NCBI RefSeq assembly: GCF_008271745.1
Contig: NZ_VKKZ01000010.1
Span: 463,677 to 527,676, forward strand
DNA from: Rufibacter glacialis
Lineage (GTDB): Bacteria; Bacteroidota; Bacteroidia; Cytophagales; Hymenobacteraceae
Direction: 5' to 3'
Length of the DNA: 64,000 nucleotides
Below the pieces are notes generated by a model. It searched no databases, was not told the DNA's origin, and saw nothing but the letters and a program-made list of their open reading frames with translations. Numbering within the stretch: the first letter of the stretch is position 1; each line of letters opens with the position of its first letter. The position numbers and the translations under genes were made by a program. Shown here one piece after another: positions 41,246 to 50,207 of the stretch.

Positions 41246-44071
41246 CTAACCTGTTCTCATGGCGTTATAGGCTTCCTTCCTGAGCACTCCCACTAGTTCA
41301 CGGCCCTCTATTTTGAAAATAACCTCTTGGGTCTGAGCCGCGCCTGGACGGGTGTATGTGTTGTTTGAGGCTGGGCTTTTATAGGTTGGAACAGTCCCGG
41401 TTCCTCCTGTTGCTCCTCCACTGCTTTTGGAACCACCTGAACCTGCAAAGGCGGTCAAGGCCACCCCGGCAACGATTGCGGCGGGGCCCAAAGGGTTTGC
41501 CAGAATGGTCTGGGCCACCCCCCATTTAACCATAAACATCCCGAACTCCTTTGCGATGTTCTTTAGGCCCTGCTTGAAGCTTTCGAACACGGAAGCCATG
41601 TTGCCGAACCCACCTGAAAAGGCATTGCCCAGGGTATCGGCAAACAAGGTAACCCCACTGGAGAGTACCCCGGTTAGGGCGTCGCTCATTGAACCGCCTT
41701 GGTCGATCAGTTGCTGCTTCACTGCTTCCCACCCCTCCACATCAACCTGAGGGGGCGGGATGACAGGGGCCTTCACCATCTGCTGCCCCATCGCCTCTAT
41801 TTCTGCCCGGAAGGTCTCGTGCTGGCTTTTAAGGGTTCCCATGAGGCTCCCGGTTTCCCTTAGGTTCTCGATGTAGGTTTTCCAGAAAGGGTCTGTGTTA
41901 GCCAGGGAAGGAGATAGTCTGTCAATCACCTCAGGCAGGCTGTCCAACTCCGCTTTGAAGCGCTGCACCATAGCAGAGCCGGGGCTGAAACCGGCGTTGA
42001 TCAGGCTCTTGATCCCTGACTCCAGGACACTGCGCCGTCCCTCTACATAACTGTAAGTATCGCCCAAAGCCAGTGAGTATTGGCCGTTCAGGAATAACTC
42101 CTTGTTGAGTTCATTTAAGGCGTCCCTCATTTTGGTGTTGGCTACTCCCAGAGACTCAAGGCGGTCAATCTCCACCTGGATAGCTGCTGCCCTGGCGTTG
42201 GCGGTGGCCAGGGTCTTCTCATCCGTGGCTCCGGCAATGATATCTTTCTGTTTCTGCAGAAGCTGGTTCTGAATTGCCAGAAGGGAATTGACAGTAGTCT
42301 GACCTTTTGTATCAGTCGGCGGAGGTGTGATGGCGGCATACAGGGGAGGCAATCCCTTAAGCTCCCGATATAAGCCCACCAGCGCTTTTCTTTGCTCCTG
42401 CAGGGCCTTCAGGCGGGCGGCGTTGGCGGCTTTCTCCTCTTTGGTAAGGTCCACCTTGGTGGTCTGCCCGTAGTTGTTGGACTGGTACCTACCCCCGGTC
42501 TTGAGCAGGTTGGTTACTTCCTGGATGGCGCCAGCATTGATGTGCAGTTGCTTGGCCTGCTCTTTCAGGGCGTCGTTCTTGGTAGAGTCCGCAAGGGCTT
42601 TCTGGGCGGCTACCAGTTCACGGGCCTTGCCCACGTTGATGTCCATGGCCTTGCCGTATTTATCAAACTGAGTAATAGCGCCAGGAAGGGTATTGGTTAC
42701 TTTCTCAATGATGGTTTTAAGCTCACCCTGCTCTTCCTTGGTAAGAACACTTTTACCCTTCAACTCTTCGTATCGGGCAAGTAAAGGGTTAATCGAAGTA
42801 GTGAGGTTATTTAAGGCAGTCTTTTGTTCCTTATAGGCTTGAGTCGCCTTTGTGGCCTTCTCAGAGCTCACCTCCATGGATTTGGCAATCTTATAGCCTA
42901 CCACGCCTACGGCAGCCACCGCGGCCACAATGACACCTACTGTTCCGGCAGTACCCAAGAGGGCAACCTTCAAGGCAGCGGCACCCGTGGTGATCAGACC
43001 GAACCCGGCTACCACCGTGGGAGCTGCGGCTGCAATGGCGCCAAGTGCTAAGAGTAAAGGTCCGGCTGCGGCGGCCAAGCCAGCCACCACGAAGATGGTC
43101 TTCTGCACGGCAGGGTCCAGGTTCCCGAAATCCTCAGCCGCGGCGTTCAGGGCATCCCCCATGGCGTTCAGCTTGCCTTCCACATTGAAGGACTTGTTCA
43201 AAGCATCCCCTACTTTTGAAAGGGCCTTTATCCCACCGTCCGCGAAGTTCTCCAGGGCGTTATTAACCCCACCGGTAACCTTCGGAAGTTTGTTTAGTTC
43301 GGCAGTGGTTTTTGCCACAAACTCTTCCACCGAGATACCCATTTTCTGCAGCACCTCCGTGTCAGCGGTGCCGAATACATCCACCATGGCCTGCCGGATC
43401 TGAGGCACCCGCTCCGCTATCTGGTTGATCTCCTCAGCGGATACCTTACCTTTCGTTGCCATCTGGGAAAGGGCGGTGATAACTCCTTCCAAATCTGCTT
43501 TCCCCTTACCTACGGTGGCTAGGGCATTGCCGTAGGCCATCATGGTACCACGGGCCTGCTCAGCGCTGAACTTAACTGCCTGGAGGTTGGCGACTCCCTG
43601 CAAGGCTTCTTTCAAACCAAGCCCGGGAAGTTTGGCAACCTCTTGGGTTTTCCTGAGTTCCTCGTTTACATCACCGGCTCCCTTATAGGTGGCAATAAAC
43701 CCCTTTTCAAGGGCCTGTAAATCACCGAAGGCTTTTATGGAAGCCCCACCCATCAACAGAAGGGGAGCGGTGATATACTTGGTCATTCCCTCACCGGCAC
43801 TCTTCATGCTGTTGCCAAGGCTTTGGAAATTAGTGGCAGACTTGGAGACCGCTGAACCGGTTTTCCCGGCTGCCTCAGCGGCTAAAGTGGCAGAGGAAAC
43901 GAAGCGCCCATTGGCTTCCCGTAGCTTCCCAGCAGAATCCACGTACCTACCCGCTGCCTTTTCAGCAACGGAGCCGAGGTTTTGCAAAGCCTGCCCTGCT
44001 TTATTTAGACCGGTATCAAGGCCCTTGGTGTCAGCTGAAATAATTACATTAAGTTCGGATAGTGTTGCCAT
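41246..44071 (-). CDS. Phage tail tape-measure protein
   Basis: 941 residues. N-terminal coiled region, then the conserved tape-measure domain (about 95-290: AGEGMTKYITAPLLLMGGAS, ANLQAVKFSAEQARGTMMAYG, QIAERVPQIRQAMVDVFG). Hydrophobic, glycine/alanine-rich membrane-like segments at about 330-400 and near 870-900. The end VIFKIEGRELVGVLRKE is typical. By the usual ruler rule, this length would give a tail of roughly 140 nm; inference only. Overlaps the tail-chaperone T frame by one nt (stop/ATG). All other structural genes are missing, so function as a tail is doubtful unless a helper phage exists. Confidence 0.88.
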   Translation of the reverse strand: MATLSELNVIISADTKGLDTGLNKAGQALQNLGSVAEKAAGRYVDSAGKLREANGRFVSSATLAAEAAGKTGSAVSKSATNFQSLGNSMKSAGEGMTKYITAPLLLMGGASIKAFGDLQALEKGFIATYKGAGDVNEELRKTQEVAKLPGLGLKEALQGVANLQAVKFSAEQARGTMMAYGNALATVGKGKADLEGVITALSQMATKGKVSAEEINQIAERVPQIRQAMVDVFGTADTEVLQKMGISVEEFVAKTTAELNKLPKVTGGVNNALENFADGGIKALSKVGDALNKSFNVEGKLNAMGDALNAAAEDFGNLDPAVQKTIFVVAGLAAAAGPLLLALGAIAAAAPTVVAGFGLITTGAAALKVALLGTAGTVGVIVAAVAAVGVVGYKIAKSMEVSSEKATKATQAYKEQKTALNNLTTSINPLLARYEELKGKSVLTKEEQGELKTIIEKVTNTLPGAITQFDKYGKAMDINVGKARELVAAQKALADSTKNDALKEQAKQLHINAGAIQEVTNLLKTGGRYQSNNYGQTTKVDLTKEEKAANAARLKALQEQRKALVGLYRELKGLPPLYAAITPPPTDTKGQTTVNSLLAIQNQLLQKQKDIIAGATDEKTLATANARAAAIQVEIDRLESLGVANTKMRDALNELNKELFLNGQYSLALGDTYSYVEGRRSVLESGIKSLINAGFSPGSAMVQRFKAELDSLPEVIDRLSPSLANTDPFWKTYIENLRETGSLMGTLKSQHETFRAEIEAMGQQMVKAPVIPPPQVDVEGWEAVKQQLIDQGGSMSDALTGVLSSGVTLFADTLGNAFSGGFGNMASVFESFKQGLKNIAKEFGMFMVKWGVAQTILANPLGPAAIVAGVALTAFAGSGGSKSSGGATGGTGTVPTYKSPASNNTYTRPGAAQTQEVIFKIEGRELVGVLRKEAYNAMRTG

Positions 44072-44445
44072 TATGGGGCTACTTTAAGGAAATGTATCTC
44101 TCTATTCAACCTCTTGCTTAGCCGCTGTCTGAAGGCCTCCAACTCTTCCTTGGTGGTTACTTTGGGCACCCCGTCAATCTCAGGGAGGGAGTACAGGCTT
44201 TGCGGCTTGATGGCTTTCTTGACCCCCATGCTGGTGTTCACCATCATGGTAGAGAGCAGGCGCGTGTGCTCATGCTCAAACTGCCTTCTCACCTCCCACC
44301 CATGGTAAAGCATCCAGAACTCTGGCCAGCTTAGGGACCAAAACTCCTTCGGTTTCAGGTTCAGGACACCGTAGGCAATCTTGAAGACCTGTTGCCAGTC
44401 TAGGCTACTGTTTTCATTTCCGGAGTCTTTGCCCCCGGTTGGTCG
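44071..44445 (-). CDS. Tail assembly chaperone T segment, made by -1 frameshift (G-T fusion)
   Basis: Minus-1 reading continued from the G gene: 124 residues including DWQQVFKIAYGVLNLKPKEF and WSLSWPEFWMLYHGW, the pattern of second-frame tail chaperones (region before the FW and tryptophan near W-x-L-x-x-x-E). Independent translation from ATG at 44311-44313 would give only the last 80 residues and remove the conserved part. G-T product would be about 246 residues and G alone 136. In lambda-like phages the fusion recruits tail tube protein to the tape measure, which follows here directly. Confidence 0.75.
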   Translation of the reverse strand, partial: RPTGGKDSGNENSSLDWQQVFKIAYGVLNLKPKEFWSLSWPEFWMLYHGWEVRRQFEHEHTRLLSTMMVNTSMGVKKAIKPQSLYSLPEIDGVPKVTTKEELEAFRQRLSKRLNREIHFLKVAP

Positions 44446-44810
44446 TTTGGGCTTGTGGGCACCTCATTTGTAGCATCAAGCATGACGGTAAAGAACTCAG
44501 TCCAGGCCTCCGTATGGTAGTTCATGAAGTCGATAATGTCCGCGGCATCGTCCAGGTCCATGTCAAAAGGCTTTTTCTCCACCCTAGCGCCTTGCTTAAG
44601 CGCGCTCCAGACCATGGCCACCATTTCGTCTCCATTGGTCTCCAGTTTTGAGATCCGGTTGTTGCCATCGGCATCTACTGCCATCAGGACGTTATAATCC
44701 TTCAGCTCACATTTGAGCAGATGGCAGTATTCGCGGCTTTGGGCCATGCCGAACTTGATAGGGTGCTTCTTCCCGTCAATGGTGATGTGACCGAATTGGA
44801 TAGGTGTCAT
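44400..44810 (-). CDS. Tail assembly chaperone G-like protein
   Basis: 136 residues; start MTPIQFGHITIDGKKHPIKF and acidic helical body (DMDLDDAADIIDFMNYHTEAWTE, about 86-108, partly quoted). Composition and place directly before the frameshifted T segment and the tape-measure gene match lambda gpG-type chaperones. The frame contains the slippery site 36 nt before its own stop codon region. Confidence 0.75.
   Translation of the reverse strand: MTPIQFGHITIDGKKHPIKFGMAQSREYCHLLKCELKDYNVLMAVDADGNNRISKLETNGDEMVAMVWSALKQGARVEKKPFDMDLDDAADIIDFMNYHTEAWTEFFTVMLDATNEVPTSPNDQPGAKTPEMKTVA
44420..44451 (-). promoter_or_regulatory. -1 programmed ribosomal frameshift site
   Basis: On the minus strand: CCCAAAC at 44445-44451 (CCA AAC in the G frame, canonical X-XXY-YYZ heptamer), 6-nt spacer, then hairpin CCGGGG-GCAAAGA-CTCCGG at 44420-44438 with one G-U pair. 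The -1 frame is open from just before the heptamer to 44071. It fits the usual tail-chaperone arrangement. Confidence 0.75.
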
Positions 44811-44860
44811 AAGGCTAGTGTGTTAAGGTTATAGGTTTGTTTGTGGGGCTGAGAAGGCGC

Positions 44861-45094
44861 TCACCATCCCTGCAAAGGGAATAGCGCAGTGCCCTCAGGA
44901 AAGTAAATGGTAGACAGATGTACTGCCATGACTTTAGTCAGGGCTTGCGCTCCTAAAGTATGGGTTTTCACCCGACTCTGTACCAGGTGAAGCTGTTCCC
45001 CGATAAGGTGGCAGGCTGCTACGCCTGAGAGAAAAGGATAAGTAGGGGAATGCCTTCCAATACTTAAACTATTTGTTTTAGTAATCGCGTCCAT
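44861..45094 (-). CDS. Hypothetical protein before tail chaperone
   Basis: 77 residues from ATG at 45092-45094 (an upstream ATG at 45136 adds 14 AT-rich residues). Leftward, ending 50 nt before the G gene. Histidine-rich (GVAACHLIGEQLHLVQ) with no known domain. It may be a remnant of a larger tail gene. Support is moderate: same strand and spacing. Confidence 0.4.
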   Translation of the reverse strand: MDAITKTNSLSIGRHSPTYPFLSGVAACHLIGEQLHLVQSRVKTHTLGAQALTKVMAVHLSTIYFPEGTALFPLQGW

Positions 45095-45421
45095 ATAATT
45101 GTATTTCAGCAGGTTATATACTACTAAATATAGCAAAAATAATGGACTTTTCCAAAAAAAACAGTATCTTTAACTAGGCAAATGTGTTGCTTGTATAGGT
45201 GTAAGGGCGTCTCTGCGATAGTGGAGGGGTCTTTCTTTTGCGAATTCAGGTATACACACAAAATTCAACCTCCTATTATCTACAACACCTATTTCAGAAC
45301 AATACAATGAAAGTAATCTCAATGATGTTTTAGGTGCCTTTCAAGCATTAACCCCGCTCAACCATAGCTTTAAATACCAACAAGTAAGTATAGGTAAAGG
45401 CAATAGAGATGTTTAAATTTA

Positions 45422-45592
45422 ATGATACTATTGGATTTAACTGAGTATGCTATAGTAGTATATTTGACCTTGATTATTATCCTCTCTGTACTCACATCCT
45501 TTGCACAGGCAGGTACCGCAATTATGAACACTGAACCAGACACTCTACAGGTGCCACCAGTAGCTGGCACTTCTCAAGTCTCAACTTCTTAA
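45422..45592 (+). CDS. Small secreted or membrane peptide
   Basis: 56 residues, ATG at 45422, TAA at 45590. Hydrophobic N-terminus (IVVYLTLIIILSVLTSFAQA, with a signal-peptidase-like AQA) followed by a polar Pro/Thr/Ser tail. Start of the rightward cassette. No known family. 45137-45421 and 45593-45823 hold nothing I can support. Confidence 0.35.
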   Translation: MILLDLTEYAIVVYLTLIIILSVLTSFAQAGTAIMNTEPDTLQVPPVAGTSQVSTS

Positions 45593-45823
45593 TTATCACT
45601 TGTTTAGGGAATACACCAGGGATAAGTATTCAAATTAAGAGTAAATACTCCAGGCACCACACTGTATTTAGGAACTCGGAGCCTAGCGTACAGTTTCAAT
45701 CGCTACTTGACGGAAGCAGCTTGTAAGCTTTAAGTATTCACTTAAGCTTACCTCTACAACAACAGTCAAAGGCCCTAGCTAGCACTTACTACAAGATTAT
45801 ATACAACATTTACATGTCAGTTC

Positions 45824-47833
45824 ATGAAACAGACCTACTCTTTCCTTTTATTCCTCCTTGTGATGGTTCTTGCTTCCTGCTCGGATAAGAACGACCCTGA
45901 TGCGAACCCTACCCAAGGGGTAAAACCCGTTCCCAAAGGAGCAAGGAAAATAAACTTCGTAGTCGATGGGGCCTATGACCTGAGTAAGACCGAGGTCCAT
46001 AGTATAATGGACTCAACACTAATGGGAAGTAAAGACGAGGGGCTTTGGGTTCCAAAGGATTATCCGTCAGCTGCATTCTTCCTAGATAACACTTCAGGGC
46101 AGATTCTAGCCGTGGTGCAGACGGATACCGTGAGCGAAAAGGTGTTGGTAAACGCCGAGTCGGTTGCTCAAGCCTTACTAACTTTAGTGCCTGCCTACCA
46201 TTCGCTTACCATTGAGCAACAGGGGAATTTCGAAAGGAATGCTAAGTCGGTAAGGGCTTTTCAAGACTTTGTTCTGCTGGTAGATGTCATCCTTAAGGGT
46301 AAAAGGCCCATCTATTCCACTGATCCAGCCTTTGCAGGGAAGTTAGTGGAGCTGAACAGCTATATACTAAAAAATGTCCTCGGTGAGCCCAACCTTGCGG
46401 ATGGCAAGAAAATGAGGAGAGTTGTAAAACAATTCAAAGATTGGCTTCCACAAAAAGGCGGTGGAGCCCTAGTCAATCAGGTTCATAGCTACGTGTATGC
46501 CGAGTTTGTCCCTATAGGTGGAGGCAATACTGTCTCCACCCTCATTGACCCAAATCCTATTCATCTTACCCAATGGGCCTCAAAACCCTTGTCAGAGCTA
46601 GGTTTGAAGGATGACTATTACACCGTGAACCTAAACCAAACCCATGAGAAGGCAACTTCCAAAAATTTTTACGAGCTCTCTAGTAGATTAGTTAAAGCGC
46701 TGATGGGTGCCATTTTTGGCAGGATGGGCTCGGAAAGCAGAAATGATTGTGTAGCAGCCATCGCAGGGTCTATACAAGTAGATGTGACAGCAACCGTCAT
46801 GGAGTTAGCAGGAGGAGCAAATCTCTCGGCATTGGACATGTTCAAAAAAGTCGTGGATACTGCTATGAATGGAGTCCTTGCGGGGATAGATAATAAAGGT
46901 TGCACCACTATTCTGATGAATAGAGCAGTGATAGCGAAGGCAGTAGTGTCACAAACAAATGCATTATTGAAAGTACTTGAAGGGATCGCTTTTGCCAAGG
47001 ACGTAACAGAGTTGACCCCCTTTGTGTTGGCCCACATCGATCCGGTGGTCATGTCAAACAAAATGCAGGTCTATAAGGGCAAGCTTGTCCCTGGGTGGGT
47101 CGAGTTCAAGGGCATGGCTAGCAGCGTACAGCCTGAGTATGTAGTAAGCTCGGAGGTAAGGCCTGTGGTGGAGACGAAGGTCATCTCATCGTTTGATGAG
47201 GTGGATTTAGGGCAGTTTGAGGCTACCTGGATCGTGACGAGTGGGAATGGAGAGATTCTATCCGCCAGAACCCCGACAAACAGTGAGGGTAAAGCCACAA
47301 ACTCCTGGAAACTGCCTGCCAAAGCTGGCACTTATAGCATCAGGGCGGATATGTTGGATAAAGAAGGGAACGACATGCAGGGATCCCCTATCAGGTTTCA
47401 GACTAGGGCCACCGACTGCGACCCAACCCAACCCAATATTCCTGTGATTTCTGATATATCAATTTCGTGTGGTGGTACTGGATTATACTTTGATATTTCT
47501 TTTACGGCAGGAGGCCCCGGCATTAGTGCATTTTCTGGTAGTGGTTATTGTGAAGATACATTGTCAAGTTGTTATCCAGTTCGGTTATATTATTCTTTCA
47601 CAAATCAACCAGATAATAGAATTGCTTATAACTCATATACTGCTAGTCTGTTATCTGGAACGGTTAACAAAGGTGTAGTTCGAATTTATTTTTCACATCC
47701 TTTTGGAGCCTGCTCCCGCTTACCTAATTTGACACCTCGTGAATTTCTGGCAGCTGGTTATCCACCAGATTATAAATTTCAGGTGCAACTGATAAACAAA
47801 TGCAATGAAAGATCAGCACTAGTGTCACTTTAA
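45824..47833 (+). CDS. Large lipoprotein, cargo gene
   Basis: 669 residues. Lipoprotein signal VLASCSD with Cys at about 19. No enzyme motif; Ig-like segments suggested around 460-530 (ATWIVTSGNGEILSARTPTN, GTYSIRADML) and a Cys-containing C-terminal part (CGGTGLYFDISF, YCEDTLSSCYPV, FGACSRL). Base composition changes sharply near 47440, becoming AT-rich towards the stop, as if the 3' end came from another source. Rightward against the leftward phage genes: typical moron cargo. Surface-exposed or periplasmic in the host; function unknown. Confidence 0.7.
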   Translation: MKQTYSFLLFLLVMVLASCSDKNDPDANPTQGVKPVPKGARKINFVVDGAYDLSKTEVHSIMDSTLMGSKDEGLWVPKDYPSAAFFLDNTSGQILAVVQTDTVSEKVLVNAESVAQALLTLVPAYHSLTIEQQGNFERNAKSVRAFQDFVLLVDVILKGKRPIYSTDPAFAGKLVELNSYILKNVLGEPNLADGKKMRRVVKQFKDWLPQKGGGALVNQVHSYVYAEFVPIGGGNTVSTLIDPNPIHLTQWASKPLSELGLKDDYYTVNLNQTHEKATSKNFYELSSRLVKALMGAIFGRMGSESRNDCVAAIAGSIQVDVTATVMELAGGANLSALDMFKKVVDTAMNGVLAGIDNKGCTTILMNRAVIAKAVVSQTNALLKVLEGIAFAKDVTELTPFVLAHIDPVVMSNKMQVYKGKLVPGWVEFKGMASSVQPEYVVSSEVRPVVETKVISSFDEVDLGQFEATWIVTSGNGEILSARTPTNSEGKATNSWKLPAKAGTYSIRADMLDKEGNDMQGSPIRFQTRATDCDPTQPNIPVISDISISCGGTGLYFDISFTAGGPGISAFSGSGYCEDTLSSCYPVRLYYSFTNQPDNRIAYNSYTASLLSGTVNKGVVRIYFSHPFGACSRLPNLTPREFLAAGYPPDYKFQVQLINKCNERSALVSL

Positions 47834-47889
47834 ATAAGATGAAAGATAGTAATACATAACTACATATATACATAAATATAGATTATAGA

Positions 47890-48870
47890 ATGACCAAGAA
47901 AAAACCCCACCAAGAAGGCAGGGTTTGCAACATGGCTAATAAAATTGCCGCCCACAACTCAATAAGGATAAGGGGCGGCAGGGGTCAGACCGGCACCCCA
48001 GACCGTACCTTGAACACCCTGACCGAGGTGCTGGAGGAAAATAAGAAGCGGATCGAGTTGCTGTACCGGCAGATTGAGAAGGGGGAAACCTTCAACGGGC
48101 AGGTAGAACAGGTAAGGGAGCTGATCAAAGCCTATGAGGACTTTGAAGCTCAATTGGAGCAGTACCAGCTGAAGCTGAAAGAGGTCGTGACGGGCACCAC
48201 CTTCTCCAGTATCGTGGACAGTATGGCCGCAGGGTTCAGGAAAGGCTTTGCCAGTGCTGAGGAAGAAGCGAAATTCTTCACGGAGAATTTTGAAGATATG
48301 ATGCGGGATGCCATCATCCAAAGTCTGCCCTTTAAGGCGCTGGAAAAGCCGTTGGCTAAATTCTATGAGGAGTTCGCCAAATTCGCTGAGTTGGATGACA
48401 ATGGGGTAGGCTTGACTGCAGAAGAGATAAAAACTCTAAGAGACACCAATAATGCTATCATAGAGAACGCATCTAAGGAATTCAATGCTTTAAAAGATAT
48501 AGCAGGCATAAATTTTGGTTCGGGGGCTGGGTCGGTTGATGACCCAAACCAGAAAGGCTTGGCGGGGCAGATCAAGTCTTCCATAACCGAAGAAACCGGG
48601 AGTATAATCGCTGGCCAGTTCATGGGCCTTCGCCTGGATGTGAATGGGATCAGGAGGCTGCTAGAAACGCAGTTCACCAATTCAACAGACTATATGCAGT
48701 TGGGGATGGATAAACTACGGCAACTGGAGCAAATCAATCGTAATACCCGCCTTACCGCTGAAGAGTTGGTTATCCATACCAGGATCCTGACTAGCCTACC
48801 GCCACTGTTGACCAGCATTGACAACGGGGTACGGGCAAGTGAGGCCGCAATCAAAGCGAATGGGGGGTAA
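47890..48870 (+). CDS. Displaced tape-measure-like C-terminal fragment
   Basis: Up to 326 residues; ATG at 47890 or 47932 (MANKIAAHNS). Coiled-coil start (ELLYRQIEKGETFNGQVEQV), then VVTGTTFSSIVDSMAAGFRK, FFTENFEDMMRDAIIQSL, LPFKALEKPLAKFYEEFAKF and LTAEEIKTLRDT, then ITEETGSIIAGQFMGLRLDV. This run matches the C-terminal part of a different tape-measure family of Bacteroidetes phages; the N-terminal ruler is absent. Opposite strand to the complete tape measure at 41246. Either a fragment left by rearrangement or a gene with a new use. Followed by a terminator at 48903. Confidence 0.55.
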   Translation: MTKKKPHQEGRVCNMANKIAAHNSIRIRGGRGQTGTPDRTLNTLTEVLEENKKRIELLYRQIEKGETFNGQVEQVRELIKAYEDFEAQLEQYQLKLKEVVTGTTFSSIVDSMAAGFRKGFASAEEEAKFFTENFEDMMRDAIIQSLPFKALEKPLAKFYEEFAKFAELDDNGVGLTAEEIKTLRDTNNAIIENASKEFNALKDIAGINFGSGAGSVDDPNQKGLAGQIKSSITEETGSIIAGQFMGLRLDVNGIRRLLETQFTNSTDYMQLGMDKLRQLEQINRNTRLTAEELVIHTRILTSLPPLLTSIDNGVRASEAAIKANGG

Positions 48871-48902
48871 CATTTCAAATGTGACCTCACATCTTCAAAG
48901 AG

Positions 48903-48930
48903 AGCCCTGCTAAATAGTGGGGCTTTTTTC
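48903..48930 (+). terminator. Terminator of the rightward cassette
   Basis: AGCCC, 12-nt loop, GGGCT then TTTTTT; 33 nt past the 48870 stop and reading into the 3' end of the convergent gene at 48910. Confidence 0.7.
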
Positions 48931-49308
48931 TGCTTTTTCTTTTTCCCGATACCTTTTTTCCACCGCCGCTGCCTGGGTATTTAAGCTATCCACCACAGCT
49001 CTGGGGAGGGCGTCTATCACATCCCTGCCTAATGAATCTTGCAGCCTGAAACCAAGGCTGCGGCCCATCTTGTAGTCCAAGTTTTCATCGGTGATTACTT
49101 CCGCTTGAAAGGCCCTCAAAGCCTTCTGGTAAGCCACGGTGTCGTTGATGGCCATGATAGTGTCCTCTTTGACCTCCTGCTCCAACTCAGAACCGGTCAG
49201 ATTAGGGAGTTCCTGCTTGATTAGGATCGTGTACACCTTGGGCCTAGCCTTCTCTTTGCTGCAGGAAGCCAATATAGCAGTCAGGCCAACCCAGAGTAGT
49301 CTATTCAT
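48910..49308 (-). CDS. Small lipoprotein
   Basis: 132 residues, ILASCSKE lipobox with Cys at about 16. Charged helical body (LTGSELEQEVKEDTIMAIND, AAAVEKRYREKEKAE). The start overlaps the end of the upstream 75-residue gene by 8 nt. Surface or periplasmic; function unknown. It ends the leftward early block and converges on the cassette terminator. Confidence 0.6.
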   Translation of the reverse strand: MNRLLWVGLTAILASCSKEKARPKVYTILIKQELPNLTGSELEQEVKEDTIMAINDTVAYQKALRAFQAEVITDENLDYKMGRSLGFRLQDSLGRDVIDALPRAVVDSLNTQAAAVEKRYREKEKAEKSPTI

Positions 49309-49528
49309 TTGACTGCATCTCTTCCAGGATATTCTTTTCCATTTTCTGCAATTCTGACTTAAGTCGGGTATATCCGTTTGGCTCCTGCAGTTTCTCAGAT
49401 TCCATTTTTAAATCCAATTCAGAAATAGTGGCCCTTACGTCGGCCAGGTTCTCCTTTAATTTCACGCCTAATACAGTTTGTGCTGTTATACGTTGCGCAT
49501 CACGCATGAACCCTTCCATATTATCCAT
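49301..49528 (-). CDS. Small coiled-coil protein
   Basis: 75 residues, wholly alpha-helical, heptad-like (ENLADVRATISELDLKMESE, LKSELQKMEKNILEEMQ). No membrane helix. Overlaps the lipoprotein gene by 8 nt; lies behind a terminator at 49580 and so may have its own promoter. Not recognised. Confidence 0.55.
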   Translation of the reverse strand: MDNMEGFMRDAQRITAQTVLGVKLKENLADVRATISELDLKMESEKLQEPNGYTRLKSELQKMEKNILEEMQSNE

Positions 49529-49579
49529 GTTTTAATATTTAAAATATTTCACTTAAGATACCACTTTTTCAAATAAAAA

Positions 49580-49606
49580 GCCCCTCATGTCATGAGCAAG
49601 AGGGGC
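49580..49606 (-). terminator. Terminator at end of early operon
   Basis: GCCCCTC and GAGGGGC with a 13-nt loop and TTTTTATTT on the minus strand, 67 nt past the stop of the 49673 gene. Confidence 0.75.
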
Positions 49607-49672
49607 ATGCTGTTTACCAATGTTTACCTTTTAAGCCAAACACTGGCAGAGGTAGTCTATCTCCTTATCTTC

Positions 49673-50050
49673 TTATGCAGTAAGTTGTTCTCCTTTGGCA
49701 GCTACAAGAGCGTCAAGAGCTTTGCAGATCAACTTTATTTGAGATGCGGAGAGAACATATTCGTCATACTGTTCCTCTTGCTCGGCGGCGACTGCTGGCG
49801 TTGGGAATGTTTTATCAGCCACCATGGAAATCTGCTCCGCAAATGGGGGCACAAAGCCTAAAGGTTGGCCGTAAATGTCTTTGTATTGCAGGCCTAGTTC
49901 TGCAGCCTTTTCATCTTCCTCCCACAATTCATAGGTTTCAATTGGAGAAGGGTAGTTTATTTTATCATGATGCATTTTTCCTGCTATGGTCTGTTTGAAG
50001 GTAGCCATAGCGCCACTGTCAAAGCCTTCTACAGCATTAAGGATGTTCAC
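49673..50050 (-). CDS. Hypothetical acidic protein
   Basis: 125 residues starting with GTG at 50048-50050, which overlaps the TAG of the preceding small gene by one base. Acidic middle (PIETYELWEEDEKAAELGLQ), hydrophobic/Ala-rich C-terminus. An inner ATG (MATFKQTIAG) could be used instead. No known domain. Confidence 0.55.
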   Translation of the reverse strand: MNILNAVEGFDSGAMATFKQTIAGKMHHDKINYPSPIETYELWEEDEKAAELGLQYKDIYGQPLGFVPPFAEQISMVADKTFPTPAVAAEQEEQYDEYVLSASQIKLICKALDALVAAKGEQLTA

Positions 50051-50181
50051 TAATGCCGGCGTACCGTGGGGATCTGGTTATTCTCCATCATGAAGGCAAG
50101 GGCCCCTAACACCTCCTTAAGGGTTTGTGTCTCGTTGGGCCGTGGCATAAAATGGCGGGTGTTGTCTTTCTCAATATTCAT
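50050..50181 (-). CDS. Small hypothetical protein between primase and 125-residue gene
   Basis: 43 residues, ATG at 50179-50181, TAG overlapping the next GTG. Contains MPRPNETQTLKEVLGALAFM. The tight junctions on both sides, within a leftward operon, are the evidence. No known domain. Confidence 0.45.
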   Translation of the reverse strand: MNIEKDNTRHFMPRPNETQTLKEVLGALAFMMENNQIPTVRRH

Positions 50182-50207
50182 GGGTACGGGTTTAAGGTTA
50201 GTATATT

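Noticed and set aside
48910-49528. Rz/Rz1 spanin pair (overlapping genes, one a lipoprotein)
   Set aside because: The partner has no membrane helix and the lipoprotein is not Pro-rich; overlap is only 8 nt.
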